Below are positions 25,381 through 33,227 of a stretch of DNA of 64,000 nt, one piece after another (position 1 is the stretch's first letter; each line of letters opens with the position of its first letter). Source of the stretch: JAHJHG01 sp964463425 (GTDB lineage Bacteria > Patescibacteriota > Microgenomatia > UBA8517). A program made the position numbers and the translations under genes. Under the pieces are notes generated by a model that saw only the letters and a program-made list of their open reading frames with translations, searched no databases and had not been told where the DNA came from. The stretch covers positions 1 through 64,000 of the forward strand of contig CAYXBV010000002.1 of the NCBI GenBank assembly GCA_964463425.1. Direction: 5' to 3'.

Positions 25381-25551
25381 CTATTTAGCTTTTCCTTTCA
25401 TTTCTTGCCATTTCGCAATACGCCTCTCTCTCCTACCTCTCACTGGTTCATAGGGAGATAGGCTATTAGGATTCAATGGACGTTCCTCTCTTGGAAATCG
25501 TGTTAAATCGAGAGGGCATCTTTCTTTTATTGATTTGCGTTCTGGTTTCAT
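25381..25551 (-). CDS. Unrecognised 56-aa basic protein coupled to rplV
   Basis: A 56-codon gene between rplV and rpsC, where most bacteria have none. Its ATG overlaps the rplV stop in an ATGA, so it should be translated by ribosomes finishing L22, and rpsC follows 13 nt later. The product starts MKPERKSIKERCPLDLTRFP and ends KWQEMKGKAK. It is very basic, with an Arg cluster (VRGRRERRIAKW) and several prolines, and has no membrane segment. I do not recognise it. Position, charge and coupling suggest a ribosome-associated or assembly protein, but that is inference. Confidence 0.7.
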   Translation of the reverse strand: MKPERKSIKERCPLDLTRFPREERPLNPNSLSPYEPVRGRRERRIAKWQEMKGKAK

Positions 25552-25976
25552 TTTTTTGTTTTAATTTCCTTCTTATTTCCCTTTTTCGCTGTTTTTTTCG
25601 TTACTTTTTTCGTTTCAGTTTTTGGTTTTGTTACTTCTTGTCTTTGTTTCTTTTCGACTAAAATAATCCTTATATGACTCATTCTTCGTTTGTATGGATG
25701 CCAAACACCTCGTGATGCCGGCCTACCTCTCTTAAGTCTTGGTCCTTCATTGATTTGAATTTCTTTAAAAATTAAGTTTTCTTCTTTTGCGCCCATTGCT
25801 TTACCGTTAGCAACAGCAGTTTTTATTGCTTTAATTAAGGGTTCAGCTGCAAACTTTCTTGAAAATGGTAATCTTTCGATAGCGTCAGCCGGTGTCATCT
25901 TTTTCGCCAAATCGGCCACTAAACGCAATTTTCTTGGCGATGTTTTTACAAATTTTTGTACTGATTTTATTTCCAT
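25548..25976 (-). CDS. rplV: Ribosomal protein L22
   Basis: 142-residue exit-tunnel protein. Motifs: VRTSPRKLRLVADLAKK-like (KTSPRKLRLVADL), IKTAVANGKAMGA, INEGPRLKRGRPASRGVWHPYKRR and MSHIRIILVEKK. A Lys/Thr-rich tail of about 30 residues extends the C-terminus. The stop is TGA within ATGA. Confidence 0.96.
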   Translation of the reverse strand: MEIKSVQKFVKTSPRKLRLVADLAKKMTPADAIERLPFSRKFAAEPLIKAIKTAVANGKAMGAKEENLIFKEIQINEGPRLKRGRPASRGVWHPYKRRMSHIRIILVEKKQRQEVTKPKTETKKVTKKTAKKGNKKEIKTKK

Positions 25977-25982
25977 AATAGT

Positions 25983-26264
25983 TTAAGTCTTTTCAATAAT
26001 TCTTTTTACGACTTGTCCGTGTCCTCTAAAAGTTCTTGTCGGCGAAAACTCTCCCAATCTGTGTCCAACCATATCTTCTGTAACAAAAACCTCTATAAAG
26101 TTTTTTCCGTTATGAACACTGAAATATCTTCCTACAAACTCAGGTGAAATTTGGCTGTTTCTTGCCCATGTTTTAATAGGCTTCCCTTTTTCGCCCATAC
26201 CGCTGGCTACTCTTTTGGCGATTCTCTCGTCTACATAAGGTCCTTTTTTAGCTGATCTTGACAT
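25983..26264 (-). CDS. rpsS: Ribosomal protein S19
   Basis: 93-residue protein of the 30S head. Start SRSAKKGPYVDERI, TWARNSQISPEFVGRYFSVH, and the C-terminal EDMVGHRLGEFSPTRTFRGH. Normal length. Confidence 0.97.
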   Translation of the reverse strand: MSRSAKKGPYVDERIAKRVASGMGEKGKPIKTWARNSQISPEFVGRYFSVHNGKNFIEVFVTEDMVGHRLGEFSPTRTFRGHGQVVKRIIEKT

Positions 26265-26272
26265 ATTATTTT

Positions 26273-27025
26273 TTAGGCGTGTTTGCCTGGTTTCCTCTTT
26301 TTTACTATTAACTTATCTGAATATTTTTTCCTTTTACGTGTTTTTCCAACAGCTGCCTTTCCATAAACAGTCTTTGGGTGCTTCATTCCAACTCCACTCC
26401 TGCCCTCTCCTCCTCCGTGTGGATGTGAACCAGGATGTTGGGCTGTTCCTCGAACTGTAGGTCTGATACCCATTCTTCTTTTTCTACCAGCCTTACCAAT
26501 TCTCTCAGTTCGAATTTCAGCGTTGCCAACCTGACCTAGGGTAGCATACACCTCAGGAAGAAACCTTCTTATTTCACTTGAAGGCAATTTTACTAATACA
26601 TATTTTTCTTCTTTTCCATGAATAATGGCAGCTGCTCCTGCACCACGAACAATTTGTCCACCTTTTCCTGGCCTAATTTCTATATTGTGAATCTGTGAAC
26701 CTACAGGAATTTTTGACAAAGGTAGGGCACATCCAACTTCTAATGGTGCTGATTCAGAAGCAATTATCTTTTGTTCAACTTTTAAATCAGCTGGGGCCAA
26801 AATATATCGCCTTTCCCCGTCAACATAAAGAATTAGGGCAATATGAGCATTTCTGTTTGGGTCATAAGCAATTTCTTCTACCTTACCCCAAATGTCTCTC
26901 TTGTCTCTTTTGAAATCAATTTTTCTTAAAAATCTTTTTTGTCTGCCGCCTTGGTGCCTAACGGATACTCTCCCGCTAGCATCTCTTCCTGAGTTTTTAG
27001 GTAATATTGTTTTTAATTTTTTCAT
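26273..27025 (-). CDS. rplB: Ribosomal protein L2
   Basis: 250-residue protein near the peptidyl transferase centre. Motifs: GRVSVRHQGGRQKRFLRKID, NRNAHIALILYVDGERRYIL, QIVRGAGAAAIIHGKE, and the highly conserved GTAQHPGSHPHGGGEGRSGV. Slightly shorter at the N-terminus than the 275-residue norm. Confidence 0.97.
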   Translation of the reverse strand: MKKLKTILPKNSGRDASGRVSVRHQGGRQKRFLRKIDFKRDKRDIWGKVEEIAYDPNRNAHIALILYVDGERRYILAPADLKVEQKIIASESAPLEVGCALPLSKIPVGSQIHNIEIRPGKGGQIVRGAGAAAIIHGKEEKYVLVKLPSSEIRRFLPEVYATLGQVGNAEIRTERIGKAGRKRRMGIRPTVRGTAQHPGSHPHGGGEGRSGVGMKHPKTVYGKAAVGKTRKRKKYSDKLIVKKRKPGKHA

Positions 27026-27033
27026 ATTTATTT

Positions 27034-27312
27034 TTATTTCTTTGTTTCCCCGAATAAATCGATTTTGTCTTTACCGTCTAGGATTACCATTGCTTTTTTC
27101 TTAGGCTTAGTTGTTCTTTTTTTACCCTGATTTGTTCTCTTTACTTCTCCTACAATATTCATTGTTCGAACCTTAACAACCTTTACTCCAAAAACATCCT
27201 CTATTGCCTTTCTTATCTGTCTCTTATTCATATTTTTTTCAACAAAAAAAGTATAAATACCCTTTTTTGCCTCGCTCATGCTTTTTTCTGTCAAAACTGG
27301 TATTAATTTCAT
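27034..27312 (-). CDS. rplW: Ribosomal protein L23
   Basis: 92-residue protein at the tunnel exit and a docking site for trigger factor and SRP. Motifs: PVLTEKSMSEAKKGIYTFFV, NKRQIRKAIEDVFGVKVVKV, GKKRTTKPKKKAMV. It overlaps rplD by 4 nt. Confidence 0.95.
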   Translation of the reverse strand: MKLIPVLTEKSMSEAKKGIYTFFVEKNMNKRQIRKAIEDVFGVKVVKVRTMNIVGEVKRTNQGKKRTTKPKKKAMVILDGKDKIDLFGETKK

Positions 27313-27983
27313 TTCTTTACCTTTCTTATTTTAGTCGGCGCTGCTTCTTTTTTTGCTACCTTTGTCTTTGTTTTTGGTGTTAATATTTCCTTATCCATTA
27401 CTAAAATTCCCCCATAAAATACTTGGTGTGCATTTAGATTATTAAAATAAATTGCCTGTGCATTAGGTATATTCCTGATAGCACGAACTGCTGATAAGCT
27501 CTTCTCGGAAAGAACAAAGGACACCTTGCCATCTTTTTTCTTGCTTGTAATCACTTTGTCGACTAATATTTGTGCCTCTTTTGTCTTTTTTAATGTCGAA
27601 AGTCCCTCAACTACGACCAATCTGTTATCTCTTACCTTTTCTCCCAAAGCGATACTAACTGCTTTTCTGCGCATCTTTTTAGGTAATTCTAGTTTTCTTT
27701 TTACTCCTTTTGGTCCATGAGCCTTACCACCACCGACAAATATTGGAGCTGAAAGGGCTCCATGTCTTGCTCTACCTGTACCTTTTTGTCTATATATTTT
27801 TCGCTTAGAGGCCACAACCTCGCCTCGAGTTTTTACTTTAGAAATACCTCTGTGAAGCCTTCCTTCATAAACTCTTATTGCTTGAGCTAAAAGAGCTGGA
27901 TTTTCATCTCCAATAAAACCTTTAGGCAAATTTACAGCCTCTTTTTTTGTTCCTTTTACTGAAAAAGCGTCTACTTTTGTCAT
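27309..27983 (-). CDS. rplD: Ribosomal protein L4
   Basis: 224-residue exit-tunnel protein. The tunnel loop is seen in KVKTRGEVVASKRKIYRQKG with TGRARHGALSAPIFVGGGKA. In E. coli L4 represses the S10 operon by attenuation, which makes the structured leader upstream of rplC notable. The ATG at 27983, 1 nt after the rplC stop, gives a normal N-terminus; a longer frame start inside rplC is rejected. Confidence 0.95.
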   Translation of the reverse strand: MTKVDAFSVKGTKKEAVNLPKGFIGDENPALLAQAIRVYEGRLHRGISKVKTRGEVVASKRKIYRQKGTGRARHGALSAPIFVGGGKAHGPKGVKRKLELPKKMRRKAVSIALGEKVRDNRLVVVEGLSTLKKTKEAQILVDKVITSKKKDGKVSFVLSEKSLSAVRAIRNIPNAQAIYFNNLNAHQVFYGGILVMDKEILTPKTKTKVAKKEAAPTKIRKVKK

Positions 27984-27984
27984 T

Positions 27985-28716
27985 TTATTCTTTACTTTCC
28001 TTTTCCGCTGATTCTGCTTCTGCTTCTTGTTCAACCTGTCCCTGCACTTGATCTGTTTCTTGAGCTATATCACTAAGCTTTCCTGAGGCAATCTTCTTAA
28101 TAATTAAAAATCCCTTAGGTGCTCCAGGAATAGGTCCCAAAACAGCCATTTCATTTTTTTCTGCATCAATCGAGACTACTTTTATACTCTTAACCGTTAC
28201 TGTATCTCCTCCCATTCTCCCAGCCATTTTCTTGCCTTTGTGAACACGTCCAGGTGTAGTTCCTTGACCAATAGACCCAGGCGATCTTGGTCTGTCAGAT
28301 TGACCGTGTGTTCTTGGTCCTCCACCAAAACCCCATCGTTTCATTACACCAGCAAATCCTTTTCCTTTCGAAGTTCCTGTTACTGTAATCTCGTCTCCCT
28401 CACTAAAAATGTCGGAAACTTTTATTTCGTCCCCGACTTTAAATTCTGGCTCTTTATCAAACCTTACTTCGCGTAAAAATCGCGGAGCTATTTTGTCTTT
28501 AATTACTCCGCGTAAGTGTCCTTGCATTGGTTTGGTTACATTTTTGATCTTTTTTTCTCCAAACCCGATTTGAATTGCCCAATATCCATCTGTTTTTTCT
28601 TTTTTGATTTGAGTTACAACACATGGACCGGCTTCCACATACGTAACAGGTACCCTTGTCGTTTCAACAAAGGCTTGTCCCATATATTTCTTTTTTCCGA
28701 GAATTGTATTTATCAT
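27985..28716 (-). CDS. rplC: Ribosomal protein L3
   Basis: 243-residue early-assembly 50S protein and first gene of the long ribosomal run. Start MINTILGKKKYMGQAF, central GKGFAGVMKRWGFGGGPRTHGQSDR with SPGSIGQGTTPGRVHKGKKM. An acidic tail is added at the C-terminus. The ATG at 28716 matches the family start. It has no Shine-Dalgarno of its own, but a 13-codon leader ORF stops 4 nt upstream. Confidence 0.95.
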   Translation of the reverse strand: MINTILGKKKYMGQAFVETTRVPVTYVEAGPCVVTQIKKEKTDGYWAIQIGFGEKKIKNVTKPMQGHLRGVIKDKIAPRFLREVRFDKEPEFKVGDEIKVSDIFSEGDEITVTGTSKGKGFAGVMKRWGFGGGPRTHGQSDRPRSPGSIGQGTTPGRVHKGKKMAGRMGGDTVTVKSIKVVSIDAEKNEMAVLGPIPGAPKGFLIIKKIASGKLSDIAQETDQVQGQVEQEAEAESAEKESKE

Positions 28717-28720
28717 TATT

Positions 28721-28762
28721 TTAAGCACTAAAAAAGGTGCCCGGGGGCACCCATAAGTGCAT
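28721..28762 (-). CDS. Candidate 13-aa leader peptide of the rplC operon
   Basis: ATG...TAA encoding MHLWVPPGTFFSA, preceded by GAGGAG with 9-nt spacing. The ORF reads straight through the terminator-like hairpin in the rplC leader and stops 4 nt before the rplC ATG. A ribosome translating it would prevent the hairpin from forming and would hand over to rplC. This is inferred from layout only. Confidence 0.45.
   Translation of the reverse strand: MHLWVPPGTFFSA
28730..28751 (-). terminator. Attenuator-like terminator in rplC leader
   Basis: GGTGCC/GGCACC stem with a GC-rich loop (28736-28751), followed on the minus strand by six T. It lies between the rplC promoter and the rplC start, so it can only act as an attenuator or as the end of incoming tuf-rpsJ transcripts. 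Confidence 0.7.
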
Positions 28763-28813
28763 TTTCCGAGGCTCCTCGCGTGGCCAATTATGACGAACTA
28801 TCCACGACGTGCA

Positions 28814-28842
28814 ATTATACCAAATGAAGCTAGCTTGAGCAA
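28814..28842 (-). promoter_or_regulatory. Promoter of rplC (S10-spc-alpha) operon
   Basis: TTGCTC (28837-28842), a 17-nt spacer and TATAAT (28814-28819), with TGG before the -10 (extended -10). It starts 6 nt after the rpsJ stop and gives a leader of about 90 nt. The leader can also form CGTGG/CCACG (28802-28806 with 28779-28783). Confidence 0.7.
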
Positions 28843-28847
28843 GACGC

Positions 28848-29156
28848 TTACATCTTTATCTCAATAGATACTCCCGCAGGAAGATCTAGATTTGAGAGGG
28901 AATCGATTGTTCTATCTGAAGGATCAATAAGATCAATTAACCTTTTATGTACCAATACTTCAAAGTGCTCACGAGCATCTTTATCTGTAAAAGGAGAAGT
29001 TTGAACTGGAATAAGGGTTCTTTTTGTGGGGAGAGGAATGGGGCCAACGATCTTTGCTCCGGTCGCAATTGCTGAATCCAATATTTTAGCAGCCGCCTCA
29101 TCGATGACACGGTGGTCGTAAGACTTTAATTTTACTCTAAGACGACCTGCTGGCAT
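28848..29156 (-). CDS. rpsJ: Ribosomal protein S10
   Basis: 102-residue 30S head protein, also NusE in antitermination complexes. Motifs: RLRVKLKSYDHRVIDEAA, GAKIVGPIPLPTKRTLIPVQ, SPFTDKDAREHFEVLVHKRL. It follows tuf by 24 nt and is separated from rplC by the latter's own promoter. Confidence 0.97.
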   Translation of the reverse strand: MPAGRLRVKLKSYDHRVIDEAAAKILDSAIATGAKIVGPIPLPTKRTLIPVQTSPFTDKDAREHFEVLVHKRLIDLIDPSDRTIDSLSNLDLPAGVSIEIKM

Positions 29157-29180
29157 ATTGTTCCTTTAAGGTACTTTCTG

Positions 29181-30374
29181 TTAAGCGGTTATCTTTGTTA
29201 TTGCTCCGGCGCCAACTGTACTTCCGCCTTCGCGAATAGCAAATCTCCAACCATCTTCCATCGCTACTGGTTGAATAAGTTTAACTTTCATTTTTGCGCT
29301 GTCACCAGGCATAACCATTTCTATTCCTTCTGGAAGAGTTACTTCACCTGTAATATCAGCTGTTCTAATAAAGAATTGTGGCTTGTATCCTGTGAAGAAA
29401 GGTGTGTGCCTTCCTCCTTCTTCTTTAGAAAGAATGTATACTTCAGCCTCAAATTCTGTGTGTGCCTTTACTGTTCCTGGCTTTGCGATTACTTGACCTC
29501 TTTCAACTTGTCCTTTTTCGATTCCTCTCAATAAAATACCAACGTTGTCACCAGCCTGAGTTTCATCTAAGGTTTTCCTGAACATTTCAAGACCTGTGGT
29601 TACAGTCTTTAGAGTGTCCTTAAGACCAACAATTTCAATTTCTTCGTTTACCTTTAATTTTCCTCTTTCAACTCTTCCTGTGGCAACTGTACCTCGTCCC
29701 TTAATGGAGAAAACATCTTCAACAGGCATAACAAAAGGTTTATCGGTGTCTCTTTTGGGTTCAGGAATGTATTCATCAACAGCCTTCATAAGCTCTAAAA
29801 TTTGCTTTTCGCCCTCTGCGTCACCTTCGTATGCTTTTAGTGCTGATCCTTTGATTATAGGAATCTTGTCACCTGGATATTCGTATTTCTTAAGAAGCTC
29901 GCGAATATCAGCTTCTACCAACTCTATAATTTCTGGGTCGTCTACAGTATCAATCTTATTTAGGAAAACAACTATTGCTGGAACGTTAACTTGACGAGCC
30001 AAAATTACGTGCTCTCTTGTTTGAGGCATAGGTCCATCAGCAGCTGAAATAACAAGAATAGCTCCATCCATTTGGGCTGCTCCAGTAATCATGTTTTTTA
30101 TGTAGTCAGCGTGACCAGGAGCATCAATGTGAGCATAATGTCTTTTGTCGGTTTCATATTCTGAGTGGTGAACGTTAATAGTAACTCCACGTTCTTTTTC
30201 TTCAGGAGCGTTATCTACATCAAAAAAATCCAAGCTTTTTGTTGGATTTCCAGATTGCTTAGAAAGAACTTTTGTAATGGCGGCTGTTAAAGTAGTCTTA
30301 CCATGATCTACGTGACCAATGGTCCCAATGTTTAAATGAGGTTTTGTTCTTTCGTATTTTTGTTTTGCTGCCAT
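29181..30374 (-). CDS. tuf: Elongation factor Tu
   Basis: Delivers aminoacyl-tRNA to the ribosome. 397 residues with G1 GHVDHGKTTL, effector region KERGVTINVHHSEYET, G3 DAPGHADYI and G4 NKID. NKIDTVDDPEIIEL is followed by the beta-barrel domains (EDVFSIKGRGTVATGRVERG; GYKPQFFIRTADITG). The effector ITI/V and the H84-equivalent in DAPGH are intact. A promoter and short leader precede it. Confidence 0.98.
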   Translation of the reverse strand: MAAKQKYERTKPHLNIGTIGHVDHGKTTLTAAITKVLSKQSGNPTKSLDFFDVDNAPEEKERGVTINVHHSEYETDKRHYAHIDAPGHADYIKNMITGAAQMDGAILVISAADGPMPQTREHVILARQVNVPAIVVFLNKIDTVDDPEIIELVEADIRELLKKYEYPGDKIPIIKGSALKAYEGDAEGEKQILELMKAVDEYIPEPKRDTDKPFVMPVEDVFSIKGRGTVATGRVERGKLKVNEEIEIVGLKDTLKTVTTGLEMFRKTLDETQAGDNVGILLRGIEKGQVERGQVIAKPGTVKAHTEFEAEVYILSKEEGGRHTPFFTGYKPQFFIRTADITGEVTLPEGIEMVMPGDSAKMKVKLIQPVAMEDGWRFAIREGGSTVGAGAITKITA

Positions 30375-30393
30375 GTTTTTATATTAGTAAATC

Positions 30394-30413
30394 AAAAAGG
30401 ACGTCATAGTCCT
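30394..30413 (-). terminator. Weak terminator-like hairpin in tuf leader
   Basis: AGGAC/GTCCT 5-bp stem with a 6-nt loop, followed by TTTTTG, lies 20-40 nt before the tuf ATG. A second small stem, AGCTC/GAGCT (30414-30418 with 30424-30428), precedes it. The stem is short, so attenuation is uncertain. Confidence 0.35.
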
Positions 30414-30436
30414 AGCTCTACTTGAGCTCTGGAAGT

Positions 30437-30466
30437 ATTATACCTAGGCATAAAACACCCTGTCAA
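30437..30466 (-). promoter_or_regulatory. Promoter of tuf-rpsJ
   Basis: TTGACA (30461-30466), an 18-nt spacer and TATAAT (30437-30442). Both boxes are perfect consensus, as expected for the very highly expressed EF-Tu. It lies just after the fusA stop. Confidence 0.85.
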
Positions 30467-30480
30467 GCTTTAATTTAAAA

Positions 30481-32652
30481 TTACCTTTTATCTGTGCCTG
30501 CATCAACCCTTTTTTCGATTAGGTTTTCGGTAATATTTTTAGGAACCACTTCGTAATGGCTAGGTTCCATATAGAAGCTGGCTCTACCTTGAGAAATTGA
30601 ACGAAGCTTAGTTGCATATCCAGACATCCCTGATAAAGGTGCTTGTGCATTGATCACTACCAAGTTGCCTTTCTTTTCTGTTCCTTGAATTTGGGCTCGC
30701 TTACTTGATAAATCTCCAATTATATCTCCCATAAATTCATCTGGGGTTGAAACTTCGATTTTCATTATTGGTTCCAATAACACCATATCAGCATGTCTTA
30801 CTGCTTCCTCTAAGGCAAGAGATCCTGCGATTTTAAAAGCAATTTCGGAGGAATCAACATCGTGGAATGATCCATCATAAACAGCAATCTTCATGTCTAC
30901 CATTGGAAAACCGGCCAAAATTCCCTTTTCCATTTTTTCTGCCACACCTTTCTGAATAGCTGGAATATATTCTGAAGGGATTGACCCTCCTTTAATTTCT
31001 GATTTAAATTCATAGCCCTCTCCTCTACCTTTGGGTTCAATCCTAAGTAAACAGTGTCCGTATTGTCCTCTACCTCCAGTTTGCCTTATGTATTTACCTT
31101 CTCCCTTAGCTATTTTTTGTATTGTCTCTTTGTAGGCAACCTGAGGAGCACCTGTTTTTGCATCAACATTAAATTCTCTCTTCATCCTGTCAACAAGTAT
31201 CTCAAGCTGAAGCTCTCCCATTCCCGAAATAATAGTTTGACCAGTTTCGTGATTTGACTTAATTTTAAAAGTTGGATCCTCATCCGAAAGTTTTTGCAAT
31301 GCAAGACCCAACCTTTCTTGATCAGATTTTGTGGCTGGTTCAATGGCCAAAGAAATAACTGGATCTGGGAAATCGATTGATTCCAGCAATATCGGGCTAT
31401 CCATGTCGCACAGTGTATGTCCTGTCGTTGTCTCTTTAACTCCAACAGCAGCCACAATTTCTCCAGCATAAGCTTCATCTAACAATTCTCGCTGGTCTGC
31501 ATGAAGAAGAACGAGCTTTCCAACTCTTTCTTGTTTTTGTTTAGTCGCATTATAAATACTTTGACCAGCCTTTACTGTTCCTGAATAAATTCTTAAATAA
31601 ACCAACCTACCAACATGAGGATCAGTAACCACTTTAAAAGCTAATGCGGAGAACGCCTCATCATTTTTACGTTCCCTTTTCTCAATTTTTCCAGTTCTCG
31701 GATTTTCACCTTCAATAGCTTCTAAATCAACAGGAGAAGGCAAATATTCTAAAACGGCATCTAACAATAACTGTGCTGTTGCCGTACGATTATCTCCTCC
31801 CAATATTGGGAAAAACTTTCCGGAAATAACCCCTTTTCTTATTGCATTTTTGATATCAGCCTCTGTTAATTTCTCGCCTTCAAGATATTTTGCTAAGGCA
31901 TTATCGTCATATTCAGCTACTTTTTCTATAAGATCTTCTCTATATTTCTCAGCTTTATCTTTTAAGTCGGCAGGAATGTCTTCTTCTTTTAACTTGTTGT
32001 CTTCGATCTTTTCATACGTATATGCCTTCATCTTGATTAAGTCCACAACTCCGCGCAAATCATGTTCTAGGCCAATTGGGATTTGAATAGGAGTCGCATT
32101 CGCACCAAGACGCTCTTCTATTGAATCAATTGATCCTTCAAAATCAGCACCAATAAGATTTAGCTTATTTAATATACAAATTCGTGGAACTTTGTATCGA
32201 TCTGCCTGTCTCCAAACAGTTTCCGACTGACTCTCAACTCCCGTCCTACCATCAAAAACCATAACAGCACCATCCAAAACTCTTAGGGATCGCTCAACTT
32301 CTGCAGTGAAATCAATATGTCCTGGAGTGTCAATAATGTTTACCCTGTATTTTCCATTTTTGACCGATGATGGAGATTTTAGTTCCCAAAAAGTAGTAAT
32401 TGCAGCAGAAACAATGGTAATTCCACGCTCTCTTTCTTGAGCCATCCAATCTGTAACAGTTGTTCCATCGTCAACAGAACCTTGCTTGTATGTTTTTCCT
32501 GTTTCATAAAGGATTCTTTCTGTTGTTGTTGTCTTTCCTGCATCAATATGGGCAATAATCCCAATATTTCGGATTTTATCCAATGCAACATCTCGGTCCT
32601 TTGTGACCTCCATGACCATTGCGCTTTTCTTTTTTCTTACTTCTGCTGCCAT
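30481..32652 (-). CDS. fusA: Elongation factor G
   Basis: Translocation GTPase, 723 residues. G1 AHIDAGKTTTTERIL, switch I AQERERGITIVSAA, G3 DTPGHIDF and G4 NKLNLIGADF (NKxD replaced by NKLN, which deviates from the usual NKMD). Domains II-V are complete, including TGRGQYGH-like (TGGRGQYGH) and the C-terminal SYATKLRSISQGRASFYMEP-like block. The N-terminus has about 25 extra residues before the G domain. It follows rpsG across a structured spacer. Confidence 0.96.
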   Translation of the reverse strand: MAAEVRKKKSAMVMEVTKDRDVALDKIRNIGIIAHIDAGKTTTTERILYETGKTYKQGSVDDGTTVTDWMAQERERGITIVSAAITTFWELKSPSSVKNGKYRVNIIDTPGHIDFTAEVERSLRVLDGAVMVFDGRTGVESQSETVWRQADRYKVPRICILNKLNLIGADFEGSIDSIEERLGANATPIQIPIGLEHDLRGVVDLIKMKAYTYEKIEDNKLKEEDIPADLKDKAEKYREDLIEKVAEYDDNALAKYLEGEKLTEADIKNAIRKGVISGKFFPILGGDNRTATAQLLLDAVLEYLPSPVDLEAIEGENPRTGKIEKRERKNDEAFSALAFKVVTDPHVGRLVYLRIYSGTVKAGQSIYNATKQKQERVGKLVLLHADQRELLDEAYAGEIVAAVGVKETTTGHTLCDMDSPILLESIDFPDPVISLAIEPATKSDQERLGLALQKLSDEDPTFKIKSNHETGQTIISGMGELQLEILVDRMKREFNVDAKTGAPQVAYKETIQKIAKGEGKYIRQTGGRGQYGHCLLRIEPKGRGEGYEFKSEIKGGSIPSEYIPAIQKGVAEKMEKGILAGFPMVDMKIAVYDGSFHDVDSSEIAFKIAGSLALEEAVRHADMVLLEPIMKIEVSTPDEFMGDIIGDLSSKRAQIQGTEKKGNLVVINAQAPLSGMSGYATKLRSISQGRASFYMEPSHYEVVPKNITENLIEKRVDAGTDKR

Positions 32653-32695
32653 ATTTATATTATTTTACACAAAAAATTGAAAACGACCTGCTTTC

Positions 32696-32752
32696 TTGGG
32701 AAATTCTGCCGTCTGGTAATATTTTCCCAACAAGCTTGTTGAGAACTACCAG
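32696..32752 (-). promoter_or_regulatory. Alternative RNA stems between rpsG and fusA
   Basis: Fold A pairs CTGGTA with TACCAG (32713-32718 with 32747-32752) and encloses the palindrome CAACAAG/CTTGTTG (32728-32741); it traps the rpsG stop codon. Fold B pairs TTGGGAAA with TTTCCCAA (32723-32730 with 32696-32703). The two share 32728-32730 and are topologically exclusive. Such switching structures are typical of autoregulatory or attenuation sites. Confidence 0.45.
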
Positions 32753-33225
32753 CGAAAATGACTAAACGCACGATTCGCTTCTGCCATTCTTTCCATATCT
32801 TGCTTTTTCTTTACTGCCCCACCCTCACCATTAGCGGCATCCATAATTTCCGTTGCTATTTTTTCAGCGTAAGTGTGATATTCAGAATTCGGTCGAGCTC
32901 TTGCTGCTAAGATAAGCCATCGAATAGCTAAAGATTCTCTTCTTGCTCCTCTTACTGGCATTGGTACCTGATATGCCGCTCCTCCCACTCTTCTGGGACG
33001 AACTTCCATTGTTGGTTTTATCGCCTCAATTGCTTTAGTGAAAACGTCAACGGGATCTTCTTTAGTTTTTTCTTTAATTATTTCAAAAGCTTTGTAAACC
33101 TGTTTTTGAGCTACAGATTTTTTTCCTTCTTTCATGCTTCTATTTATCAACTTTGTAATTACTTTATTGTTGTAAATAGGATCCGACTCTACTTCTCTTG
33201 GTTTAGCTCTTCCTCTTCTTGCCAT
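32746..33225 (-). CDS. rpsG: Ribosomal protein S7
   Basis: 159-residue primary 16S 3'-domain binder. Motifs: MARRGRAKPREVESDPIYNN, KVITKLINRSMKEGKKS, RPRRVGGAAYQVPMPV, RWLILAARAR and the end MAEANRAFSHFRW. Two nt separate it from rpsL. In E. coli S7 represses its own operon. Confidence 0.97.
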   Translation of the reverse strand: MARRGRAKPREVESDPIYNNKVITKLINRSMKEGKKSVAQKQVYKAFEIIKEKTKEDPVDVFTKAIEAIKPTMEVRPRRVGGAAYQVPMPVRGARRESLAIRWLILAARARPNSEYHTYAEKIATEIMDAANGEGGAVKKKQDMERMAEANRAFSHFRW

Positions 33226-33227
33226 AA

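Noticed and set aside
25548..25551. UGA recoded as glycine, as in Gracilibacteria/SR1
   Set aside because: TGA ends rplV at the expected place and other genes end normally; no in-frame TGA was seen inside conserved domains.
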